A DNA stretch of 60,174 bases. Origin: Pseudomonadota bacterium (lineage in GTDB: Bacteria > Pseudomonadota > Gammaproteobacteria > Halothiobacillales > Halothiobacillaceae). This document shows, in pieces, positions 39,090-47,260 of this stretch; within the stretch, counting starts at the first letter, position 1; the number at the start of each line of letters is the position of its first letter. The stretch is taken from contig JAJYPA010000009.1 of the NCBI GenBank assembly GCA_021795795.1, forward strand, positions 1 through 60,174. Direction: 5' to 3'. A program made the translations under genes and the position numbers. The notes below the pieces were generated by a model that was not told the origin of the DNA, did no database searches, and saw only the letters and a list, made by a program, of their open reading frames with translations.

Positions 39090-39398
39090 GTGCATATTTT
39101 AGTAGAAAGCGAACGCGCTTGGCTTATTGACGCGCTTCAGGAAGCCGATAAAGAAAATGTTGGTCTGGATCCGCGCTGCGAAGAATCGGACGCACACCTG
39201 ATCTTTGAGGCGTTGCATGTTTTGGCAGATGGAATCGCTGAGCGTCTGTTTGATATGTTGCATCCATGCGGCCAAAATCACCATTCAGCGGCGAATCCGG
39301 GAAGGACCATGTTGGCATTTCATTTGGTGTATGCACAAGGCTCCAGCGCAGCCATCGACCGGCTGGGTAGTGTGCAAGATGCTGGCAAAGCGGCTTAA
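39090..39398 (+). CDS. Unknown 102-residue protein, GTG start
   Basis: GTG 39090 follows TAGGAG. It starts (V)HILVESERAWLIDAL and is acidic and helical in its first half. No family recognised. Overlaps the next gene by 20 bases. Confidence 0.65.
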   Translation: MHILVESERAWLIDALQEADKENVGLDPRCEESDAHLIFEALHVLADGIAERLFDMLHPCGQNHHSAANPGRTMLAFHLVYAQGSSAAIDRLGSVQDAGKAA

Positions 39399-39726
39399 CA
39401 CGCTGTTTATTTTGGTTGCGCTGCTTTCCGGCTGCGCGACCGACTGGCACCGGCCCGGCACATCGAAGACCATCATGGAAGAGGATCTGGGTCACTGCGA
39501 GCAGAAAGCGGCAGGGCTCTATCCGCCCGTCATGGTTACGGTCGAGCAGTCGCCTGGATACTGGTCTCCGGCCACCCAACAATGCTGGCGGTCCTGGCGT
39601 GGATACACCTGTCAGCAGTATCCTGCAACCTGGAATCCGCCCACCTATGCTGAACGGGACCAGAACGCGCCGACAAGGCGGGCTTGGGTCCATGCCTGCA
39701 TGAAGAGCCTGGGGTATCGAGGATGA
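39379..39726 (+). CDS. Small lipoprotein
   Basis: Start at ATG 39379, 115 residues. The N-terminus is a lipoprotein signal (KRLNTLFILVALLSGC, lipobox LSGC). The mature part is rich in Trp, Tyr, Cys and Pro. No family recognised; probably anchored in the envelope. Confidence 0.75.
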   Translation: MLAKRLNTLFILVALLSGCATDWHRPGTSKTIMEEDLGHCEQKAAGLYPPVMVTVEQSPGYWSPATQQCWRSWRGYTCQQYPATWNPPTYAERDQNAPTRRAWVHACMKSLGYRG

Positions 39727-40475
39727 GCCTTCATAAAAATGCAACAAAGAAATCAGGACCAAGCAGGATTTGCCGGCGATCGAACCGTATCGAAAGCCGC
39801 CAGTTTTTGGAGTGGACCATTCGCGAGACGATTAAGTCGGAAAGTGGTGAGCCTATGGGAAACATTCACTCGACAATATTGGACTTGAGTGACGAGGCAA
39901 ACGCTTGGCAGGACGACGATCATTTGTTGGAAGATTTCTATTGGGGCTTGGACGATCAAGCCGAAACCTATGGCCACATAGCCCGCGCCATTATTACGTC
40001 CGGCCAGTTTTTCCGTGTCCTGGCTACCGGGAAAATTGGTATTTTGGATTATTTCGAGATGCAACCTAAATTCGCTGGCCGTCGGCTAGGTATGTCCCCG
40101 TTGATGGAGCATTTGGCCTACCTGGCTAGCAAAGGCGTTTCCAATGTTTTTCTTGAGGCGTTTCCAGCCCGCCCCTCGCAAGCTCATTTGGCAGCCGATT
40201 CAGTGCAATATCAGAGCGCGACACAAAAACTGATAGAGTATTACGATTACTTTTTTGGGTTCGTTTCGCTATACGACTCCCCTGTCATGGTGTGCAATCT
40301 GGTCGCGCTTTTTGGTGACCGATACCCAGCGATGGATGCACGGCAGAAATACGCTTATCACCTGGATTCCAGGTCCGATCTCTTGGACATGGCCTGGCAT
40401 CGCCACCAAGACTCAGCCTATGCGCCAATTTACAAGGGCGGAATCGTAGTCAAACTGCCAACGCGGAGGCGTTGA
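39723..40475 (+). CDS. GNAT-like acetyltransferase, tentative
   Basis: ATG 39723 overlaps the lipoprotein stop; a later ATG 39855 is also possible. The 250-residue protein has a segment like the GNAT cofactor site: MQPKFAGRRLGMSPLMEHLAYLASKGV, then VFLEAF. The rest shows no motif, and the substrate is unknown. The match is short, so the family call is weak. Confidence 0.45.
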   Translation: MSLHKNATKKSGPSRICRRSNRIESRQFLEWTIRETIKSESGEPMGNIHSTILDLSDEANAWQDDDHLLEDFYWGLDDQAETYGHIARAIITSGQFFRVLATGKIGILDYFEMQPKFAGRRLGMSPLMEHLAYLASKGVSNVFLEAFPARPSQAHLAADSVQYQSATQKLIEYYDYFFGFVSLYDSPVMVCNLVALFGDRYPAMDARQKYAYHLDSRSDLLDMAWHRHQDSAYAPIYKGGIVVKLPTRRR

Positions 40476-40566
40476 TGAGCCTCTTCTCCGGCCTTGCGCC
40501 CAAGTCCGTTCGCGGCTAGCGCTTGTGATACCATTTACAAAAACTTTAGTCGATAAGGGATCTTCC

Positions 40567-43500
40567 ATGACCACCACCATCCACGACATCCTTGCGCAGT
40601 TCCGCCAGTACGCCACCGACGAGCGCGGCAAGGGGGATTCCTTCGAGCGGCTGATGGCGGCCTACCTGCGACTTGATCCCCTGTTCGCGGAGCGCTTCTC
40701 TGGGGTTTGGCTCTGGAAAGACTGGCCTCAGCGCGAGGAGCAAGGTTTCAGCGCCAAGGACTTGGGCATCGACTTGGTGGCCGAGGAGCGCGATGGGGGC
40801 GGCTTCTGCGCCGTCCAGTGCAAGTTCTACGCGGAAGACCAATACCTGCCCATGGCCGACCTGGGCACCTTCTTCACTCTCTCCGGCAAAGGCGGCTTCA
40901 CCAGCCGCCTCATCATTTCCACCACGGACAAATGGAGCCAGAACGCCGAGGACGCCCTCCAGGATCAGCAGATCCCCGTTTCCCGCCTGCGGGTGCAGGA
41001 TCTCGACGACAGCCCCATCGACTGGTCCGCCTTCAACGTGGACCGGCCAGAAGATCTGCGCCGCAAGACCGCCAAGCAGATCCGCCCTCATCAGCAGGAG
41101 GCCCATGATGCCGTGCTGGGCGGCTTTCAGGTCCATGACCGGGGCAAGCTCATCATGGCCTGCGGCACGGGCAAAACGTACACCTCCCTGGCGATCATGG
41201 AATCCATGGTGCAAGCGGGCGGGCATGTCCTGTTCCTGGTGCCGTCGCTGGCCCTCCTATCCCAGACGCTTCGAGAATGGACCGCCGAAGCGCATACGCC
41301 GCTGCGTTGCTACGCCGTGTGCTCTGATACCAAAGTGGGCAAGGACGAAGAGGATATTCGGGTTCATGATCTCGCCTATCCCGCCACGACCGATACCAAG
41401 AAACTCACCGCGCATCTGAAACGCACGTCGGATGACGGCCGCATTACCGTGATCTTCTCCACCTACCAGTCCATCGACGTGGTGCAGGCCGCCCAGCAAG
41501 CCGGGTGTCCGGCCTTCGATCTCGTGATCTGCGACGAGGCCCACCGCACGGCGGGCGTGACCGCCGTTGGGGAGGAAGACTCCAATTTTGTGCGGGTACA
41601 CGACGATGAGTACATCCGCGCCAAAAAACGCCTCTACATGACGGCCACTCCCAAGATCTACAAGGAGGACGCGAGCCAAAAGGCGGAGGAAAAGGGCCAC
41701 CTGGTCTATTCCATGAGCAACGAGGCCCACTATGGCCCGGTGTTCCATCGCCTGAGCTTCGCGGAGGCTGTGGGCCGGGATCTTCTCTCCGACTACAAGG
41801 TCCTGATCCTCGCCGTGGATGAAGAAACCATCCTCAAGGATCTGGAGGACCGGATTGCCGATTCCGGCGATGAACTGAAACTGGACGATGCCGTGAAGAT
41901 CGTCGGCTGCTGGAACGGCCTGGCCAAGCGCGCCGCCGCCGGCAACGCCGTGGACTTCAGCGGTGATCCGTTGCCGATGAAAACCGCCGTGGCCTTCGCC
42001 GGCAACATCAAGGCATCCAAGCTCATCGCCAAGGAGTTCGAGGCCATCGTGCAGCAACTCCAGATGGCCGATGACGGATTGCCCCTGCTGGAAGCGCATC
42101 ATGTGGACGGCACCATGGATGTGCTCAGGCGCAATCATGAGCTGGACTGGCTGCGGGAGAACATCGGCAGCTCGCAGAACGTCTGCCGTATCCTCAGCAA
42201 CGCCCGCTGCCTCTCCGAAGGCGTGGACGTGCCGGCCCTGGACGCCGTGATCTTCCTCAACCCCCGTGATTCCGTAGTAGACGTGGTGCAGTCCGTAGGC
42301 CGTGTCATGCGCAAGGCCCCAGGCAAACAATACGGCTATGTGATCCTGCCCATCGGGATTCCGTCCGACAAGGAACCCGAAAAAGCCCTCGACGACAACA
42401 AGAAGTACCGCGTCGTCTGGCAGGTGCTCAATGCCCTGCGCGCCCATGACGACCGCTTGGACAAGGAGTTTGCCACCATCGACCTGAACCGGAAGAAGGA
42501 TGGCAAGATCAACGTCATTGGCGTCGGCGGCGGATCCCTGCCCCAGGACGACAAGAGCAAAAAGCCCGAGCAAACGAGCTTCATCCTCAGCTTCCCCGAG
42601 CTGGACCGCTGGAAAGACGCCATCTTTGCCAAGGTGGTGCAGAAGTGTGGTGACCGCCGCTACTGGGAGGACTGGGCCCGGGATGTAGCGCAGATCGCCG
42701 AGCGGCATAAAATGCGCATCGAGGCCCTGCTCAAGCATCCAACCCCAGAACACCAGGCGGCTTTCGACGCATTCCTGGATGGATTGCGGGAGAACATCAA
42801 CCCCGGTATCAGCCGTGACGAAGCCGTGGAAATGCTCTCCCAGCACATCGTCACCCGGCCGGTTTTCGACGCGCTCTTCTCGGGATACGCCTTCACCAGC
42901 CACAACCCCGTCTCCCTGTCCATACAGGGAATGCTCGACGTATTGGAGGGACAGGCGCTGGAGAAGGAATCGGAATCTCTCCAGTCCTTTTACGCCAGCG
43001 TGCGCGACCGAGTATCCGGGCTGGACAACCCGGAGGCTCGCCAAAAGGTCATTGTCGAACTGTACGACAAGTTTTTCCGTACTGCCTTCCCGCGCATGGC
43101 GGAACGCCTGGGACTCGTCTATACCCCGGTGGAGATCGTGGATTTCATCGTCAACAGCGCCGATGTCGCGCTGCGGCAAGAATTTGGTGTGGGGCTTGCC
43201 GACGAGCATGTCCATATTCTGGACCCATTCACCGGCACCGGCACCTTCCTGGTACGCCTGATCCAGAATAGCCTGATTCCGCCCGACCGGCTGCCCTTCA
43301 AGTATGCTAACGAGCTGCACGCCAATGAGATCGTGCTGCTGGCCTACTACATCGCCGCCGTCAACATCGAGGCCGCCTATCATGACCTGTCCGGCCAGGA
43401 TTACACGCCATTCCCGGGAATCGTACTGACCGACACCTTCCTGATGGGTGAGCAGAAAGGGCAAACGAAGACGGAGATGTTCTCCCAGGAAAACAGCGAG

Positions 43501-45330
43501 CGGGTCGAACGGCAGAACCGGGCCGACATCCGCGTTGTGATTGGCAATCCACCCTACAGTGTCGGGCAGGACAACGCCAACGACAACAACCAGAATCAGA
43601 AGTACGAGACGTTGGACGCGACTATTCAGGACACCTATGCCGCCCACTCCACAGCCACTTTCAAAAACAGCCTCTACGACAGCTATATGCGTGCCTTCCG
43701 GTGGGCCTCGAATCGCATTAAGGATCAGGGCGTAATCTGCTTTGTGAGCAATGGCGGGTGGATCGACGGAAACACGATGGACGGCTTCCGTAAGTCGCTG
43801 GTCGAGGAATTTACGAGCGTCTATGTGTTTAATCTGCGGGGGAATTTTCGGAAATTCGATGAGCGCGAAGGTGGTAACGTCTTTGGACAAGGTAGTGGCG
43901 CAACTATCGCCATCACCCTGTTGGTAAAGAACCCCGCCAAGGCTGGGCAATGCGCAATCCACTACCGTGATATTGGGGATTACCTCAGCCGAGAGGAAAA
44001 ACTGGCCATCATCAGTGAGATGGGAAGCGTTAAAAACGTGCCGTGGGAACGGATCACGCCCAATGAAAATCAGGACTGGATCAATCAGCGGAGTGAGGAT
44101 TTTTGCAGCTTCATGGCGATGAGAGGCAAGTCTGGAATAGAAAGTGCAGTCTTGTTTTTAGCACATTCCCTTGGTGTCTCAACGAACCGCGACGCATGGG
44201 CATATAACTTTAGCGGTATTAAACTCGCGGAGTATATTAGAAGAACGCTAAACTACTATAATCATCAAGCTAAATTGCGCGATGATTCGCTTGATGATGA
44301 TGACAAGATTAGCTGGACCAGACAACTTAGAAAGCAATGCCTATCTGGACTAACACATAGCTTTAACAGCTCTGCAATAAGGATATCTGCTTACCGCCCA
44401 TTTTCAAAACAATGGATCTATTTTGACAGGTCTTTAATAGAAGTTGTGGGAAAGTGGGAGCTATTTATGCCAACGGCCCACCACCAAAATCTCGCCATAT
44501 CGGTTGCAAATCCAGGCGAAAGTAATGCATTTTCCTGCATCGTGTTAGATACAATTCCAAACCTCCATGTTATTCATGGGGGCCAGTGCTTCCCCCTCTA
44601 CCACTACGAAAAACCCCAAGCCCCATCCGGTCAGAACGTAGGTCTCTTTGATGAACCAACCGACGCCAATGTGGATGCAGATGGCTACTCCCGCAAGGAT
44701 GCCATCACCGATACGGCCTTGGCCGACTACCGCGCCCATTACCAGGACGACAAGATCGGCAAAGAGGACATCTTCTACTACGTCTACGGCATCCTGCATT
44801 CCCCAGAGTATCGGGAACGCTACGCCAACGATCTGAAGAAGATGCTGCCCCGGATTCCTTTCGCGCCGGACTTCTGGACCTTCAGCAAGGCGGGGCGGGA
44901 TCTGGCTTACTGGCACCTGAATTATGAGCAGGTGGAGCCCTATGCAGGACTGGAAATCATCATCAAGGATTCCGTCAGGAATCTGCCGCCGTTTTCCCTC
45001 TACCGTGTTGAGAAGATGGCCTTTGCCAGCCTGGGTGGTCGGGAGAAGGACAAGAGTACCATCCAGTACAACGGCTATATCACCATCAAGGGCATCCCGC
45101 TGGAAGCCTACGACTATGTGGTAAATGGCAAGCCGGCCATCGCTTGGGTCATGGAGCGGTACCAGGTAACAACCGATAAGGATAGCGGCATCAAAAACGA
45201 CCCGAACGACTGGTGCCGGGAACATGACGATCCGGCGTACATCTTCAATTTGGTGCAACGGGTGGTGCGGGTGAGTGTGGAGACGGTGCGGCTTGTGAAG
45301 GAATTACCAGAATTGGTGAGCATACCATGA
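40567..45330 (+). CDS. Type ISP restriction-modification enzyme (nuclease, helicase, methyltransferase)
   Basis: Start at ATG 40567; 1,587 residues. The order is that of single-chain Type ISP enzymes such as LlaGI: an Mrr-like nuclease (GIDLVAEERD ... VQCKFY, about 67-88), a superfamily 2 helicase (Walker A CGTGKT at 199-204, DEAH at 323-326), an N6-adenine methyltransferase (DPFTGTGTF at 886-894, NPPYS at 994-998) and a C-terminal target-recognition domain. It cuts unmodified foreign DNA and protects the element's own. Part of the recognition domain (about 44100-44560) is visibly richer in A and T than the rest. Confidence 0.93.
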   Translation: MTTTIHDILAQFRQYATDERGKGDSFERLMAAYLRLDPLFAERFSGVWLWKDWPQREEQGFSAKDLGIDLVAEERDGGGFCAVQCKFYAEDQYLPMADLGTFFTLSGKGGFTSRLIISTTDKWSQNAEDALQDQQIPVSRLRVQDLDDSPIDWSAFNVDRPEDLRRKTAKQIRPHQQEAHDAVLGGFQVHDRGKLIMACGTGKTYTSLAIMESMVQAGGHVLFLVPSLALLSQTLREWTAEAHTPLRCYAVCSDTKVGKDEEDIRVHDLAYPATTDTKKLTAHLKRTSDDGRITVIFSTYQSIDVVQAAQQAGCPAFDLVICDEAHRTAGVTAVGEEDSNFVRVHDDEYIRAKKRLYMTATPKIYKEDASQKAEEKGHLVYSMSNEAHYGPVFHRLSFAEAVGRDLLSDYKVLILAVDEETILKDLEDRIADSGDELKLDDAVKIVGCWNGLAKRAAAGNAVDFSGDPLPMKTAVAFAGNIKASKLIAKEFEAIVQQLQMADDGLPLLEAHHVDGTMDVLRRNHELDWLRENIGSSQNVCRILSNARCLSEGVDVPALDAVIFLNPRDSVVDVVQSVGRVMRKAPGKQYGYVILPIGIPSDKEPEKALDDNKKYRVVWQVLNALRAHDDRLDKEFATIDLNRKKDGKINVIGVGGGSLPQDDKSKKPEQTSFILSFPELDRWKDAIFAKVVQKCGDRRYWEDWARDVAQIAERHKMRIEALLKHPTPEHQAAFDAFLDGLRENINPGISRDEAVEMLSQHIVTRPVFDALFSGYAFTSHNPVSLSIQGMLDVLEGQALEKESESLQSFYASVRDRVSGLDNPEARQKVIVELYDKFFRTAFPRMAERLGLVYTPVEIVDFIVNSADVALRQEFGVGLADEHVHILDPFTGTGTFLVRLIQNSLIPPDRLPFKYANELHANEIVLLAYYIAAVNIEAAYHDLSGQDYTPFPGIVLTDTFLMGEQKGQTKTEMFSQENSERVERQNRADIRVVIGNPPYSVGQDNANDNNQNQKYETLDATIQDTYAAHSTATFKNSLYDSYMRAFRWASNRIKDQGVICFVSNGGWIDGNTMDGFRKSLVEEFTSVYVFNLRGNFRKFDEREGGNVFGQGSGATIAITLLVKNPAKAGQCAIHYRDIGDYLSREEKLAIISEMGSVKNVPWERITPNENQDWINQRSEDFCSFMAMRGKSGIESAVLFLAHSLGVSTNRDAWAYNFSGIKLAEYIRRTLNYYNHQAKLRDDSLDDDDKISWTRQLRKQCLSGLTHSFNSSAIRISAYRPFSKQWIYFDRSLIEVVGKWELFMPTAHHQNLAISVANPGESNAFSCIVLDTIPNLHVIHGGQCFPLYHYEKPQAPSGQNVGLFDEPTDANVDADGYSRKDAITDTALADYRAHYQDDKIGKEDIFYYVYGILHSPEYRERYANDLKKMLPRIPFAPDFWTFSKAGRDLAYWHLNYEQVEPYAGLEIIIKDSVRNLPPFSLYRVEKMAFASLGGREKDKSTIQYNGYITIKGIPLEAYDYVVNGKPAIAWVMERYQVTTDKDSGIKNDPNDWCREHDDPAYIFNLVQRVVRVSVETVRLVKELPELVSIP

Positions 45331-46082
45331 TGGACTTAACAATAAGCTCATCTTCACAAATTCAAGTGGTGCTGGATTTTATCCGGTCCAACCGCGAAAG
45401 AATAAATTCAATAGGCAGCTCTGTATCAGATTTACTAGACAACAGCAAAACACCTGATTTTGATCTATTAAATATTGTCTGGATGACTCTGACAAGCAAA
45501 AATCAGGAAAATACGAAAAAAATACCTGTAATATTTAATAAAAACGACATAACATCATCTTTTGAGTTCGATGAATACTTGTCAGAAATATTGTGTTTAG
45601 TAATAATGGATGACGAAATACATTATCCAGACCGGTGCTCTGCTGACGACAAAAAACGTATTCACAACTTAATACTTATGTATGATTCTGGCGTTATTTC
45701 TTATTTGTACAATATCATATTTACTAAGCTTGCAGCACCATCAATATCAATATCGTGGGTTTCTGGCTTCTTTATATCTTACGTTGCCCTTGAGAGTATT
45801 GTTGATCTATGCGTTATCGGGAATGATGTAAAACGGAAAAATGACACAATAATAAGCATAAATGATAAATTAGAAAAGAAGAGCAAACGATTTGCAGAAT
45901 ACGCTGAAGATAATAAATATATTTATGATTTAGCGCAAAAGCGCGGCGATTATGCTCACGGAAGAATAGAAGCATTTGGAGACTACAAATTATATTGTAA
46001 CATTTGGCTAATCAAAAAAACAAGGGAAGCAATCATGTCGGCATTAAAATATTATTACGACAATCCTTTTGTTGGGCAATAG
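45327..46082 (+). CDS. HEPN-like protein coupled to the Type ISP enzyme
   Basis: ATG 45327 overlaps the restriction gene stop. The 251-residue protein is AT-rich, helical, and near its end has KRGDYAHGR, fitting the Rx4H motif of HEPN ribonucleases, followed by a helix that would pack against it. HEPN proteins next to restriction systems often act as back-up toxins against RNA. The base composition differs sharply from the neighbours, so it was probably gained separately. The motif is short, so the call is moderate. Confidence 0.55.
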   Translation: MMDLTISSSSQIQVVLDFIRSNRERINSIGSSVSDLLDNSKTPDFDLLNIVWMTLTSKNQENTKKIPVIFNKNDITSSFEFDEYLSEILCLVIMDDEIHYPDRCSADDKKRIHNLILMYDSGVISYLYNIIFTKLAAPSISISWVSGFFISYVALESIVDLCVIGNDVKRKNDTIISINDKLEKKSKRFAEYAEDNKYIYDLAQKRGDYAHGRIEAFGDYKLYCNIWLIKKTREAIMSALKYYYDNPFVGQ

Positions 46083-46144
46083 ACTTTTCAGAAAACGCAT
46101 TTATTAAACCTAAGTAGATTGTTAGGCTACAAAGGATAGAATCG

Positions 46145-47260
46145 ATGAAGCTACTACACACGGCCGACTGGCAAATCGGCCGAACCTATGCCTTCTTTGA
46201 ACCGGATGACGCCGCCATTTTAGCGGAAGCCCGTACCACTATCGTCGAGCGCATCGCCGCCCTGGCCACGAAGGAGCGCGTGGACCTGGTGGTGGTGGCC
46301 GGCGACGTGTTCGATGCACAGACCGTGACCGACCGTACCATTCGCCGCCTGTTTCTTGCCATGCAGGGCTTCGCTGGGCCCTGGTGTTTGCTCCCCGGCA
46401 ATCATGACGCGGCGTTGGCGGAAAGCGTCTGGACCCGTGCGCATCGCCTGGGTGTGCTGACTTCCAACCTGCATCTGTTGCTCCGCCCAGAGCCATTGCT
46501 TCTGCCCGACGCCGGGGTGGCCATCCTGCCGGCGCCGCTGACTCAACGTCAGACTACGGAAGACTTGACCGCCGCGCTGGACACGATGCAAACCCCGTCC
46601 GGCCTGATCCGCATTGGTGTGGGACATGGCGCCGTGGAGGGCGTTCTCCCGGAAGGCATCGACTCCTCCAACCCCATCGCGCCAGACCGCGCCGAAACCG
46701 CCCGGTTGGACTATCTCGCGTTGGGGGACTGGCATGGCTGCAAGGAGATCAACGCCCGCACCTGGTATTCCGGCACGCCGGAACCGGAACGGTACGTGGC
46801 TAATGATCCGGGGCAGATCCTGCTTGTCGAGATTGGGGCCCCGGGCGCAACCCCTATGGTCGAGCGGCACCCGATCGGTCAGTTCCAATGGGTACGCTGG
46901 GAGCAGGAATTTCAGGTCGCAGAAGACGTGGAAGCCTTGAATAAACGCCTTTCCACTTTGGATAACCGTTTCGTGGTGCGCCTGGATCTGTCTGGGGTCC
47001 TGGATATCACCGCTCGCCAGCGCTTGTTGGAGAATCTGGCCGCCGTATCGGCCCGGGTTCGGGCGTTGGAATATGACCTGTCAGAGATCCGTTTGCAGCC
47101 CACGGATGCCGACATTGCGAACATGCAGGCCGATGGATACTTGTCCGACGTGATTGGCGAGCTGCGGGATCGCTCGGCCGTTCCGGACCAGAAAGAGGCC
47201 GCCACGGAAGCCCTGGTCATCCTCGCCGACATTTTGCAGAACCAACAGGGAGCCGCGTGA
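46145..47260 (+). CDS. sbcD: SbcD/Mre11-like DNA exonuclease subunit
   Basis: The 371-residue protein has the Mre11 metallophosphoesterase motifs: HTADWQIGR (5-13), AGDVFD, PGNHD, GVGHG and GDWHG. With SbcC it opens DNA ends and hairpins. The last 100 residues form a small capping domain. It is followed by the SbcC-like gene with a GTGATG overlap. Placement behind the restriction locus suggests a shared defence or DNA-end-processing role. Confidence 0.9.
   Translation: MKLLHTADWQIGRTYAFFEPDDAAILAEARTTIVERIAALATKERVDLVVVAGDVFDAQTVTDRTIRRLFLAMQGFAGPWCLLPGNHDAALAESVWTRAHRLGVLTSNLHLLLRPEPLLLPDAGVAILPAPLTQRQTTEDLTAALDTMQTPSGLIRIGVGHGAVEGVLPEGIDSSNPIAPDRAETARLDYLALGDWHGCKEINARTWYSGTPEPERYVANDPGQILLVEIGAPGATPMVERHPIGQFQWVRWEQEFQVAEDVEALNKRLSTLDNRFVVRLDLSGVLDITARQRLLENLAAVSARVRALEYDLSEIRLQPTDADIANMQADGYLSDVIGELRDRSAVPDQKEAATEALVILADILQNQQGAA

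Noticed and set aside
41257..43962. A 901-codon open frame on the minus strand, opposite the Type ISP gene
   Set aside because: It mirrors a GC-rich coding strand; the plus strand holds all helicase and methyltransferase motifs, and the minus frame has no domain or ribosome site.
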